Origin: Porticoccaceae bacterium | GTDB taxonomy: Bacteria > Pseudomonadota > Gammaproteobacteria > Pseudomonadales > Porticoccaceae | DNA: 64,000 bases | Reading direction: 5' to 3' | NCBI GenBank assembly: GCA_021773435.1 | Contig: JAJFKC010000039.1 | Span: 124,001 to 188,000, forward strand | In this document: in pieces, positions 36,467-49,700 of the stretch | Position numbering within the stretch: the first letter of the stretch is position 1 | Layout of the letters: each line of letters begins with the position of its first letter | Made by a program: the position numbers and the translations under genes | Notes under the pieces: model-generated | Databases searched by the model: none | The model's input: the letters and a program-made list of their open reading frames with translations, nothing else | Told to the model about the DNA's origin: nothing

Positions 36467-37108
36467 TCAGCGTGTCACACCGCTCAACAAAGGCACAAAG
36501 CGGACTTTTTCGACGACCTCTTCATCATAATTTTGGCTGTCACCTACTCGGCTAATAATCCGCAATTCCTGATTATTCTCAGAACCGACCGGGATAACCA
36601 GTAATCCATCCGGTGCCAATTGATAGAGCAGATCATCTGGCACACCTTCCGGCGCGGCGGTGCTGATAATTCCATCATAGGGTGCATGCTCCGGCCAACC
36701 AATACCGCCGTCGCTATGGGTACAGATGATATTGCGCATCTCCAAACTGCGAAAACGCGCTCTAGCCTTATCGAGCAATGGTTTTATACGCTCAACGGTA
36801 TAGACCTGGTCAACCAATTGCGACAGCACTGCGGCCTGATAACCTGATCCAGTGCCTACCTCCAGCACTTTTTTTCGCGGCCCACGAGACAACAGCAGCT
36901 GAGTCATCAGGGCGACAATATACGGTTGCGAAATGGTTTGAGCGAAACCGATGGGTAGAGCCGTATCTTCGTAGGCGCGATGGGACAGGGCTTCGTCGAG
37001 AAACAGATGTCGCGGCGTAGCACGCATCACATTAAGCACTTGCTGATCTTTTATGCCGTTATCCTTGAGGCGTTGGATCAACCTTTCACGCGTGCGCCTG
37101 GAGGTCAT
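36467..37108 (-). CDS. pcm: protein-L-isoaspartate O-methyltransferase
   Basis: This enzyme repairs isoaspartyl damage in proteins using S-adenosylmethionine. It is 213 residues from ATG 37108 (MTSRRTRERLIQRL), which matches E. coli in length. The SAM-binding motif VLEVGTGSGYQAAVL is near residue 80, with the family segments PIGFAQTISQPYIVALMTQL and DGIISTAAPEGVP. A start further upstream at 37150 would be inside a 13 bp repeat and is unlikely. Usually surE sits between truD and pcm; here truD is directly upstream. Confidence 0.94.
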   Translation of the reverse strand: MTSRRTRERLIQRLKDNGIKDQQVLNVMRATPRHLFLDEALSHRAYEDTALPIGFAQTISQPYIVALMTQLLLSRGPRKKVLEVGTGSGYQAAVLSQLVDQVYTVERIKPLLDKARARFRSLEMRNIICTHSDGGIGWPEHAPYDGIISTAAPEGVPDDLLYQLAPDGLLVIPVGSENNQELRIISRVGDSQNYDEEVVEKVRFVPLLSGVTR

Positions 37109-37148
37109 GCCTACCCCATCGAGATCAACCAAGCTCGCTTCTCCCCTC

Positions 37149-37187
37149 AAAAAACTGGCCTAAAAAACTGGCCTAAAAAACTGGCCG
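37149..37187. repeat. 13 bp tandem repeat, three nearly perfect copies, at the truD/pcm junction
   Basis: Units AAAAAACTGGCCT at 37149, 37162 and 37175 (the last ends CCG). They lie just past the truD stop and before pcm, where surE is normally encoded. Confidence 0.9.
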
Positions 37188-37189
37188 AA

Positions 37190-38305
37190 CTATAACATAG
37201 CGCCGCTCGGCGGCGTATTGGCAAGACTGCTTTTCGGAACCTGGGTCGTGGTCAACTCCCGCAGGACTGAGGTGGCATACGCACCAGGCGGCAGCTCAAA
37301 CTGCATTTGCAAAACGCCATCCTGCCATTGCCATTGCATTGCTTCGGGTAGCAATAACAATGCACGCCTGTCCTGCTGCAAACCACAATGCTCTAAGCCA
37401 TGACACCATTGCTGATACGGCGCCAGCACTTCTGCCTCGAACCTGGCTAAGGCCGGATCAACACGACTTCGGCCTCGCCCCCACAGCGGCCCCGTCGGGC
37501 TAGTGCCTTCAGGCTCAGAAGTTCGCCAATCGCCATGTTTAATCCGCGCAGACAAAACACAGTTAAATAGATGTGATCGCGCCGCCGAAATATACAGACC
37601 CCATTGACTGTCGCGATGCTTATTTGGCCTACTTGAAATGGATTGATTGAGAATACGATCAGCTTCGGCCAAATTGGCACCATCAGTGCCAAAGCGCTGC
37701 TCGCCAAAATAGTTAGGCACTCCCTGGGTAGCGATCAGCTTCAAACGTTGCTCAACAGCTTTAATATCGCCCCTGAAATTGCACAGGCGAATTTGGAATA
37801 CATTGCTACTATGGATACCCCGTCGCAGTTTTCGGCGATGGCGTCTGTGCTGTAACACTTCACACCCAGCCAGCACGCTGGGATCGCTGCGAAGACTACC
37901 CGCCAGGCAGTCAAAATTTGAACTGGGCTGACGCACACTAAACCACTGGGTGGTCAGCGCGCGGCGATCTTTAAGCCCACAATAGCCAACGTCGCTGTCT
38001 TCAACTTTAAAAATTTGCGCAAGATTAGATGCTATCCAACGAGTATTTTGCCCGCGCTTGCGGATTTGCAAATAAATATGATCACCGTCGCCAGACAGGG
38101 GTTGCTCAAACCTTTCCTCAACGACAAAATCTTCCGGCACAGTGCGAATATCTGCGCGACCAATCACATCGCCCCAGGCATGATTATAATTTAACAAAGA
38201 AACTCTCGATTGATTGACCGAAACGTATAGGGAAACGCCGGATAAACCCAATAGCTCAGTGATCTCTGTCACAGGGAACCAACACGCTGGTGCGGATTTG
38301 GCCAT
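37190..38305 (-). CDS. truD: tRNA pseudouridine(13) synthase TruD
   Basis: TruD makes pseudouridine at position 13 of tRNA-Glu. Frame length is 371 residues. The catalytic Asp lies in GLKDRRALT, and NYFGEQRFG and the insertion domain with TSPTGPLWG and GHxx-like segments follow. The first 36 residues of the longest frame match nothing in the family; TTG 38197 gives MLNYNHAWGDVIGRADIRT, the normal opening, so the true protein may be about 335 residues. A strong ribosome site and ATG at 38327 serve a different frame (23 codons, ending 38256). Confidence 0.93.
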   Translation of the reverse strand: MAKSAPACWFPVTEITELLGLSGVSLYVSVNQSRVSLLNYNHAWGDVIGRADIRTVPEDFVVEERFEQPLSGDGDHIYLQIRKRGQNTRWIASNLAQIFKVEDSDVGYCGLKDRRALTTQWFSVRQPSSNFDCLAGSLRSDPSVLAGCEVLQHRRHRRKLRRGIHSSNVFQIRLCNFRGDIKAVEQRLKLIATQGVPNYFGEQRFGTDGANLAEADRILNQSISSRPNKHRDSQWGLYISAARSHLFNCVLSARIKHGDWRTSEPEGTSPTGPLWGRGRSRVDPALARFEAEVLAPYQQWCHGLEHCGLQQDRRALLLLPEAMQWQWQDGVLQMQFELPPGAYATSVLRELTTTQVPKSSLANTPPSGAML

Positions 38306-38376
38306 GCAAACTGTGCCGGTTTGTCATCCTATTCTCCTGTTTACAAACGGGTAAGCACTCTACGATTGAGCGCACG

Positions 38377-38868
38377 CTATGTCGAATTCTCACCATACTC
38401 AATCAGTGTGATCGCCTGACAGGCAATGCCCTCACCTCGACCGGTAAAACCCAAGTGCTCTGAAGTTGTCGCCTTAATATTGAACTGCTGAGCCTGACAA
38501 CCTATCGCCTCGGCTAATTTGTCGGTCATCTTTTGAGCATAGGGCGCAATTTTGGGTGCCTGGGCAATAACAGTGATATCCGCATTACCCAAAGCCCAGC
38601 CATCAGCCCTCAGCATCGTCATTACCGCGCCTAACAATTTGAGACTGCTAATTTTTAGATACTGCGGATCGTTATCCGGAAAATGTCGGCCAATATCACC
38701 CAATCCGGCTGCCCCTAACAGGGCATCACACAAAGCGTGGACCAACACATCGCCATCGGAATGAGCTTTCAGGGTTTTGTGGAAAGGAATTGTTACACCG
38801 CCGAGAATCAGACCTCCTGTCCCATCCTCAAATGCGTGGACATCAAAACCCTGGCCGATGCGCATCAT
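38377..38868 (-). CDS. ispF: 2-C-methyl-D-erythritol 2,4-cyclodiphosphate synthase
   Basis: IspF closes the cyclodiphosphate ring in the MEP isoprenoid pathway. It is 163 residues. RIGQGFDVHAF provides the first zinc ligands, HSDGDVLVHALCDALLGA the His ligand and helix, and DIGRHFPDND the substrate site. The ATG at 38868 overlaps the ispD stop as ATGA, so translation is coupled. ispD-ispF adjacency is conserved in gammaproteobacteria. Confidence 0.97.
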   Translation of the reverse strand: MMRIGQGFDVHAFEDGTGGLILGGVTIPFHKTLKAHSDGDVLVHALCDALLGAAGLGDIGRHFPDNDPQYLKISSLKLLGAVMTMLRADGWALGNADITVIAQAPKIAPYAQKMTDKLAEAIGCQAQQFNIKATTSEHLGFTGRGEGIACQAITLIEYGENST

Positions 38869-39620
38869 TGGCTGATGTCCTGCTGACCCACGATGTTTTC
38901 ACCGCTACTGCACTGAGCCTGAAGAATGGCCTCAGCAAGAGCTAAGTCTGCACGGTGGGTGATTTTAATGTTGTCCGTTCTACCACTGATGATAATGGGT
39001 CGATGACCAGACAACTCCATCGCCGCCGCTTCATCACTCACAGCAAGCTCCTGCTCGCGACAGTGGCTGAGGGCCTCAATCAAGGGCCGATACCGAAACA
39101 TTTGTGGTGTTGCCGCCAACCAGAGATGACCCCGGTCAACCGTTTCACTGACCACGCCATCGCCTTTATCTTGAGTCAAACCAGAAAATTCTTCGATTCG
39201 CTTAAGTGTCGCGTTGACGGGTGAGGCCAACAAGCCGCCCACTGAGGACTTGGCCAGAGTCGTCATAAGTCGCTGAACATCGCTCCGGGTAATACAGGGG
39301 CGAACCACATCGTGAACCAAAACCCAGTCCTGGTCCTCGGCTTCAGCAGCTAAAGCAATGAGCGCGTTTAATACGGAATCCGCGCGTTGTGCACCACCCT
39401 CTGCCACCCTGATTCGCGGACCGTTAAATATTGCCAGATTTTGCCAGCGAGCATCATACTTGTTTAGTGCGACAACAATCGTCTCACCGGGGAAACTTAA
39501 AAGCCTTTGCAGGCAGTGCTCAATCACCGTAGTGCCCAGTATCGGGAAGTATTGTTTAGGTAAGGTCGCGTCGAACCGGGCACCCTCCCCGGCGGCGGGC
39601 ACGACCCACCAGTACTTCAC
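38865..39620 (-). CDS. ispD: 2-C-methyl-D-erythritol 4-phosphate cytidylyltransferase
   Basis: IspD forms CDP-methylerythritol in the MEP pathway. It is 251 residues, a nucleotidyltransferase fold that opens WWVVPAAGEGARF with the CTP-binding Gly-rich loop, then LPKQYFPILG. The WVLVHDVVRPCI segment near residue 104 and the TDNIKITHRADLALAEAIL end also match. It normally reads VHDAARP; VHDVVRP here is a mild change. It overlaps ftsB by 4 bp (ATGA) upstream and ispF downstream. Confidence 0.96.
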   Translation of the reverse strand: MKYWWVVPAAGEGARFDATLPKQYFPILGTTVIEHCLQRLLSFPGETIVVALNKYDARWQNLAIFNGPRIRVAEGGAQRADSVLNALIALAAEAEDQDWVLVHDVVRPCITRSDVQRLMTTLAKSSVGGLLASPVNATLKRIEEFSGLTQDKGDGVVSETVDRGHLWLAATPQMFRYRPLIEALSHCREQELAVSDEAAAMELSGHRPIIISGRTDNIKITHRADLALAEAILQAQCSSGENIVGQQDISQ

Positions 39621-39901
39621 GGCTGCTTGTCCTCGTCGACAACCATGTAAAACGTTTCGCCATCGCGGATCATACCGAGATCATTGCGAGCACGTTCTTC
39701 AATACCTTCAAGGCCATCTTTCAAGCCAGCGACGCTTGCGGTTAATTTTTGATTACGCGCTTCGAGCTTCTGGTTTTCTATTTGTTGCTGCTCGACACGT
39801 CGCTCTAACTCAGCTTTTTGCGACAAGCTGCCCTCGCCGAGCAAGAGTCGGTACTGGAACAGCACTAGCAGCGACACGACAATTAGTAGCAACCAACGCA
39901 T
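39617..39901 (-). CDS. ftsB: cell division protein FtsB
   Basis: FtsB forms the FtsQ-FtsB-FtsL complex at the septum. It is 94 residues with one membrane helix (about 3-20) followed by a coiled coil (about 28-70; LERRVEQQQIENQKLEARNQ) and an ERARNDLGMIRDGETFY segment, the conserved binding region. It lies between eno and ispD, as in E. coli, and its stop overlaps the ispD start by 4 bp. Confidence 0.95.
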   Translation of the reverse strand: MRWLLLIVVSLLVLFQYRLLLGEGSLSQKAELERRVEQQQIENQKLEARNQKLTASVAGLKDGLEGIEERARNDLGMIRDGETFYMVVDEDKQP

Positions 39902-39927
39902 TCAGCCGCTCCTCTCGTTTGGCGATG

Positions 39928-39974
39928 CATATCGCAACTCATATCGGAACTCATGCCGCAGCTTATATAACAAC

Positions 39975-39975
<1 letters not shown>
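39928..39975. repeat. 12 bp tandem repeat, four degenerate copies, eno/ftsB gap
   Basis: Units at 39928 (CATATCGCAACT), 39940 (CATATCGGAACT), 39952 (CATGCCGCAGCT) and 39964 (TATATAACAACT). They fill most of the gap between the eno stop and the ftsB start. Confidence 0.75.
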
Positions 39976-41267
<1,292 letters not shown>

Positions 41268-41319
41268 CTATTTCGTTTTCCCTAAATGTCGTTTGTCTAA
41301 CTAAATATCGGGGTCATGG

Positions 41320-43882
<2,563 letters not shown>

Positions 43883-44053
43883 ATCTACGAGACTATGCAT
43901 TGCCAAAATCAGGCGTTGCAAGGGTCAGCGAACCTCCCTGAGATGGGGAATCAGAGTACCAGAAAGCAGAATTTGGCTCAATGGAATCGAGCCTCAGGAT
44001 GTCACATGTGCAGTCATTCTTCGTCCTGGTTCAGGCAAAAGAAACGGGGAACC

Positions 44054-45517
44054 TTACTGCCAGCGCAATTGCTGACCTGGCTCGCCAGCCGCCGCCTGAA
44101 AGCCTTCACAAACCCACAAATCGCCCACCGCGATTAAATCCTCACCACAATAGATTAGCGGTATCTTGTCGCGTAGCCACGGCTCCAGGGAAGATTCCTG
44201 GAATAGTTTCTTGAAACTTGCGCTACCGCCTCGTCCAGCCGGTCGGCAACGCTCACCACCGCTGCGAAACCTCACCGATATATCATCACAATAGCGGCTT
44301 GCGATGCCTGCACCCAGCACCGGTGTCGCTTCTAAACTCAAGCCATCAGGCAGCAACAGGCAGCTGTCGAGGGGCCAGGGTATACGAGTGTCTTCTCCGA
44401 CCTTGCCACCGCTATCGCTACTTGCCACCTTGTCAGGCGCTAGTAAATACAGTCGCTGTCGATACCGACGCCACTCGCCACCAGACCAGGCCACCCGTGG
44501 ATTACGATCCTTATCGGCATTGAGCAGGCTGCTCAAGACCTCATTGATAATACGATGTCCCGGGGGATTGTCTCCCAGAGAACTAACTTCCATGGGGCTA
44601 TCTATAAAGGGGGCTTGTTTAGACGGGCCTTGTTTGGATGGGCCTTGTTTAGACGAACCTCGATTCGACGACCTGGATTGAATTAAAGAACGCCCCTTCA
44701 ACCTCACCAGGAATCGCAGCACATTGGCCTGTCGAGCGTTGCTCAAGGCTGACAACATCTGGATGTCGATACTGCAACCCAGGCGTTCGTCACGCAGTGC
44801 CATCGTATGCAGATCGAGCAGCGCCATATCTTCGTTAGTGCGCTCAGCTTGCTCACAGAGCATTGCCGCATCAGCAAGGCTTAACGCATATCCGGGCCAT
44901 CGAGTCTTGATATGCGGAATAATATCGTGGCGCAGGATATTTCGATCAAATTGTCTGGACTTATTAGACTCATCCTCGATCCACTGAAGACGATTATTGC
45001 GCGCATATTCGTCAAGCGTTTGCTGCGCGACCCGGAGCAAGGGCCGCAGCAAAGTCGCATCGCCCATCGCCCGGGCCACCGGCATTCCGGCCAAACCTCG
45101 CGGTCCCGAACCTCTCAACAAGCGATATAAAACTGTTTCTGCCTGATCCTCGGCATGATGGGCCAGCACCAATAGTTCATCGGCCTGCAACTGCGCCTCA
45201 AAGGCCTGATAACGGGCTTCGCGAGCAGCATTTTCTCGGCTGCCAACACTGGATACCGTGACTTCTTTGGCAATGAAATTAACGCCCAGAGCCTGGCATG
45301 CCGCTCGACAATGCTCAGCCCAGTTATCAGCGTTGGTCGACAGCTTATGATTAATGTGCAGTGCTGTCAGTTTCGAAGGATCGATCAGACTGCTCAGCCC
45401 ATGGAGCAGTACATGGGAATCCATACCACCGCTATAGGCCACATAAATATGACTAGCAGCATCAAAGCTTGGTAAATAATCATTCAGAGCAGCGGCAACT
45501 GTGGCTGCTGGTTTCAT
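44054..45517 (-). CDS. tilS: tRNA(Ile)-lysidine synthase
   Basis: TilS converts C34 of tRNA-Ile(CAU) to lysidine. It is 487 residues. The PP-loop motif YSGGMDSH is near residue 30, HHAEDQAETVLYRLLRGSG near 121, and a C-terminal domain near 400-480 contains FRSGGERCRPAGRGGS. In the middle (residues about 279-303) five copies of a 15 bp repeat encode a SKQGP-like linker (SSNRGSSKQGPSKQGPSKQ), unlike any TilS I know. The gene is otherwise intact. Confidence 0.95.
   Translation of the reverse strand: MKPAATVAAALNDYLPSFDAASHIYVAYSGGMDSHVLLHGLSSLIDPSKLTALHINHKLSTNADNWAEHCRAACQALGVNFIAKEVTVSSVGSRENAAREARYQAFEAQLQADELLVLAHHAEDQAETVLYRLLRGSGPRGLAGMPVARAMGDATLLRPLLRVAQQTLDEYARNNRLQWIEDESNKSRQFDRNILRHDIIPHIKTRWPGYALSLADAAMLCEQAERTNEDMALLDLHTMALRDERLGCSIDIQMLSALSNARQANVLRFLVRLKGRSLIQSRSSNRGSSKQGPSKQGPSKQAPFIDSPMEVSSLGDNPPGHRIINEVLSSLLNADKDRNPRVAWSGGEWRRYRQRLYLLAPDKVASSDSGGKVGEDTRIPWPLDSCLLLPDGLSLEATPVLGAGIASRYCDDISVRFRSGGERCRPAGRGGSASFKKLFQESSLEPWLRDKIPLIYCGEDLIAVGDLWVCEGFQAAAGEPGQQLRWQ
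44610..44684. repeat. 15 bp tandem repeat, five copies, inside tilS
   Basis: Units at 44610, 44625, 44640, 44655 and 44670; the closest are GGGCCTTGTTTGGAT and GGGCCTTGTTTAGAC. Each unit codes five residues, so the reading frame of tilS is kept. Confidence 0.85.
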
Positions 45518-45544
45518 TCTCCACCACGCTGGCAGTGCATCGCC

Positions 45545-46495
45545 TTAACTGTTGCCGCAGGACATTAAACGCTCATAGCGCTTTTCCAGTAGCATATCGA
45601 GGGGTTCACTTTGCAATCTCTCCAGCTGCTCAATCAATCGCTCGCTGAGAGTCAGCGCCATTGCTTCGAAGTCGCGATGGCAGCCACCGAGTGGCTCCGG
45701 GATAGTTTCGTCAGCAATGCCCAGCTCCTGCAGAACCGTCGAAGTAACACCCATGGCTTCTGCCGCCAGCGGCGCTTTTTCAGCTGTCTTCCAGATAATA
45801 TTGGCACACCCTTCGGGCGAAATCACAAAGTAAGTGGCGTACTGCAACATATTTAACCAGTCGCTGACACCAATAGCGATGGCGCCACCAGAACTGCCTT
45901 CGCCAATCACAGTAGCAATAATCGGCGTTTTTAAGCGTGACATTACCGCCAGGTTTCGGGCGATGGATTCACTGATGCCTCGCTCTTCGGAATCAATACC
46001 GGGGTAGGCGCCCGGGGTGTCGATCAAGGTCAACACGGGCATCTTAAACCGCTCGGCCATCTCCATAAGTCGCAGCGCCTTGCGATAGCCTTCCGGTTTG
46101 GGCATACCAAAGTTGCGCTCGACCTTGTCAGCAACGCTGCGGCCTTTTTCCTCACCGATAACCACTACCGGCTTGCCGTCGAGGCGAGCAACACCGCCGA
46201 TAATGGCCTTGTCATCACCAAAATGGCGGTCGCCATGCAATTCCTCAAAATCGGTAAATACCCTGTCTATATAGTCTTTTGCGTGCGGCCGCAAGGGATG
46301 GCGTGCAACCTGAACAATCTGCCAGGACGACAGCTTTGAATAAATAGTCTGGGTCAATTTCCGGGATTTTTCCCCAAGTTTTTGTACTTCCTCAGCGATG
46401 TTAAGCCCATTGTCATTACCTACCAACTGTAATTCTTCTATCTTGGCTTCCAGCTCGGCAATAGGTTGCTCAAAATCCAGGTAATCAAGGTTCAT
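45545..46495 (-). CDS. accA: acetyl-CoA carboxylase carboxyltransferase alpha subunit
   Basis: AccA is half of the carboxyltransferase that makes malonyl-CoA for fatty-acid synthesis. It is 316 residues. It opens [18 protein letters not shown], has [16 protein letters not shown] near 65, [27 protein letters not shown] near 118, [16 protein letters not shown] near 155 and [13 protein letters not shown] near 195. It lies downstream of dnaE, the conserved order. Confidence 0.97.
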   Translation of the reverse strand: MNLDYLDFEQPIAELEAKIEELQLVGNDNGLNIAEEVQKLGEKSRKLTQTIYSKLSSWQIVQVARHPLRPHAKDYIDRVFTDFEELHGDRHFGDDKAIIGGVARLDGKPVVVIGEEKGRSVADKVERNFGMPKPEGYRKALRLMEMAERFKMPVLTLIDTPGAYPGIDSEERGISESIARNLAVMSRLKTPIIATVIGEGSSGGAIAIGVSDWLNMLQYATYFVISPEGCANIIWKTAEKAPLAAEAMGVTSTVLQELGIADETIPEPLGGCHRDFEAMALTLSERLIEQLERLQSEPLDMLLEKRYERLMSCGNS

Positions 46496-46718
46496 ATATT
46501 TCGTTCCTAATATCTTGGTGGCAGTGCTTATCTATCTGTCTTTAATAAAAATCTGAACTAAAAAATATCTGTATCTCACGAACCAAATCCATTTCAATCA
46601 TGCGCGTCTTCAAGACTAGTCAGGTAACACGATCAAACTTATAAGCTATCTAACACCCTAAATACCCATGACCGCAAATCAGGCCACTTAACCAGGTCCA
46701 AAATCCGCAAACAATTAT

Positions 46719-49700
46719 TCAATACTCCATCTGCAAATACTCTTCCCCGTAGGCATCACGCAGCCGATGGAGCAGGTCGTCATCGGGATTAACCGACCAT
46801 TCCTCTGATAGGACGATACTACCCTCGGCGCTGTCACAACTATATTTTATCTTCATCGGGCAGGAGCCTTGCCTGTGATGCTCAAGTATTTTGCACAGCG
46901 AATCAAGGCTCCGTCTATTTGTACTCTGTTTGCCCGATTGCCGGTCACCATGCTCCCTGGTATTTGTCTGGCCGTTAGCTGATTGACCTTTATTTGACTG
47001 GTCATTAGTTGGCTGGTCATTAGTTGACTGATCGTTAACCAAATCATGGCCTCGCCAGTCGATTAACAACCCTTTTAGCAATGCCTGTCGTACTTCCAGC
47101 AACGTGCGCACCTGCTCGGCGCGCATTTTCAGGCCGCCGGTATATTCATCTTCGCTCACCGGGCCTTCAATAATCAGGATTGCACCTTTGGTGATTTTAT
47201 CGCGGTAGTTCTGAAATTGCTCTGCGAAAACAGTGACATCCATTCGTGCACTATTGTCGTCTAGCGTCAATACGCCCATGACATCGCCGCGTCGAGTTTT
47301 AATCGAACGGATATCCTTAACAAGACCGGCCACAGTCTGATTTTTGTCAGCTACCTTGAGTTGATTAATGCGGTGTTTAACCAGCTTTTGAAGTTCGGCT
47401 CGATACTGATCAACGGGATGGCCACTAAAATACAATCCCAGGGTCTCCAGCTCACCCTGCAGCCGCTCACCGAGACTGAAGCGGCGCACCTGCCGAAATG
47501 CCCCGTAGCCAATTTCAAGTGCACTCTCCGTAAGACTTTCACCAAACAGGTCGGTCATGCCACAGTCGATATTTTTTGCCTGCTGCTCGGCGAGTTTAAT
47601 CGCTTCTTCCATCGCCGCCAGCATCACTGCCCGGCTGTAATCGCGGTCGTCATTAGGTCCAATGGAATCCAGTGCGCCGCCTCGAATGAGCGCTTCTATC
47701 GCACGTTTATTGACCTTGCGGCCGTCAACGCGGGAACAAAAGTCGAACAAATCTTTAAATGGACCACCTTGCGCTCTAGCGGCGACAAGGTTTTCCACCG
47801 GTCCCTCGCCCAAACCTTTGATGGCACCCAGGCCGTAAACCACCGTCAGTTGTTCAGACGCGGTAAACTGAAATTCACCAATATTGACATCGGGCGCGCC
47901 TAGACACAGCTTCATAGCACTACACTCGTCCTTGAGAATCACGATCTTGTCAGTATTTTGCATATCCGCAGACAGCGCGGCCGCCATAAAAGCCGCCGGA
48001 TAATGCACTTTTAGCCACGCCGTTTGATAGGCGAGCAACGCATAAGCGGCTGAATGGGATTTATTAAACCCATAGCCGGCAAATTTTTCCATGAGATCGA
48101 AGATGTTTTCTGCCAGATTTTTATCGATGTTGTTTGCTGTCGCGCCAGCGACAAACACTGTCCGCTGCTTAGCCATCTCCTCCGGTTTTTTCTTACCCAT
48201 CGCCCGGCGTAATACATCGGCACCTCCGAGGGTATAGCCACCCAGCACCTGAGCGATTTGCATCACCTGTTCCTGGTAAAGAATGATCCCATAGGTGGGT
48301 TCCAACACCGGTATGAGCGCTTCATGCTGATACTTTTGGTGGGGATAGGCGACCGGCTCGCGACCATGTTTGCGATTGATAAAATCATCGACCATGCCTG
48401 ACTGCAGCGGCCCCGGCCGGAACAGTGCTACCAGGGCAACGATATCTTCAAAGCAGCTAGGTAATTGCCGTTTTATTAAATCTTTTATACCTCGAGATTC
48501 TAGCTGAAAAACAGCCGTTGTCTGAGCCTGCTGCAGCAACTCGTAAGTTGGCACATCGTCCAGCGCAATCGCTTCAATATCTATCGGCTCAAGCCCTTCG
48601 CCCTGGCGCTGCACATTGACGGTGGCGACGGCCCAGTCAATGATGGTCAAGGTGCGCAGGCCGAGGAAATCAAATTTAACCAGGCCCACCGCCTCGACAT
48701 CATCTTTATCAAACTGGGTTACCACCCCTTCACCCGCTTCGTCACAATACAGCGGCGAAAAATCGGTGAGTTTGGTCGGTGCGATCACAACACCACCCGC
48801 ATGTTTCCCTGCATTTCGGGTAATGCCTTCCAACTGTAATGCCATGGCCCAAATTTCCTGGGCCTCCTCGTCCTCAGCGAGGAAATTCCGCAGAATTTCT
48901 TCCTGTTCCAGGGCTTTTTCGAGGGTCATACCAATTTCAAGGGGAATCATTTTCGACAGCTTATCGGCCAGACCGTAGGCTTTTCCCAGCACGCGGGCTA
49001 CGTCTCTTACCACCGCTTTGGCAGCCATGGTGCCAAAGGTGATTATTTGCGAGACCGCGTCACGACCATAACGTTCAGCCACATAGGCAATCACGCGATC
49101 ACGATTATCCATGCAGAAGTCGATATCGAAATCGGGCATGGACACCCGTTCAGGATTGAGAAAGCGCTCAAACAGAAGGTCATATTCGAGAGGGTCGAGG
49201 CCAGTGATATCGAGCGCATAAGCAACCAGCGAGCCAGCACCAGAACCTCGGCCAGGCCCGACCGGGATAGCATTTTGTTTCGCCCAACGGATAAAGTCCA
49301 TGACGATCAGGAAATAGCCTGCGAAACCCATTTGGTTAATCGTGTTGAGCTCTAATTCAAGCCGGGCAAAATAGGCTTCCCTTGGCTGTGACGATGGATC
49401 GTTTTCAATCGACACCAAACGCTGCTCGAGTCCGTCCACCGATAATTGCCTAAAATACTCTTCGGTACTCAGGCCCTCAGGTACCGGGAATTCGGGCAAT
49501 TGCGGTACATCCAATTCAAGCTCAAGCGTGCAGCGCTTGGCAATTTCTACGCTGTTGGTTAAGGCTTCGGGAATATCCTTAAATAACTCATACATTTCTT
49601 CTGGGGAACGGAGGTATTGCTGTTCGCTATAGCGACGCTCCCGGCGCGGATCATCCAGTGTGCGGCCTTCACTGATGCAAACGCGGGCCTCGTGGGCGTC

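Noticed and set aside
47361-47903. Plus-strand open frame of 180 codons opposite dnaE
   Set aside because: It is antisense to the polymerase, has no ribosome site and resembles no protein family.
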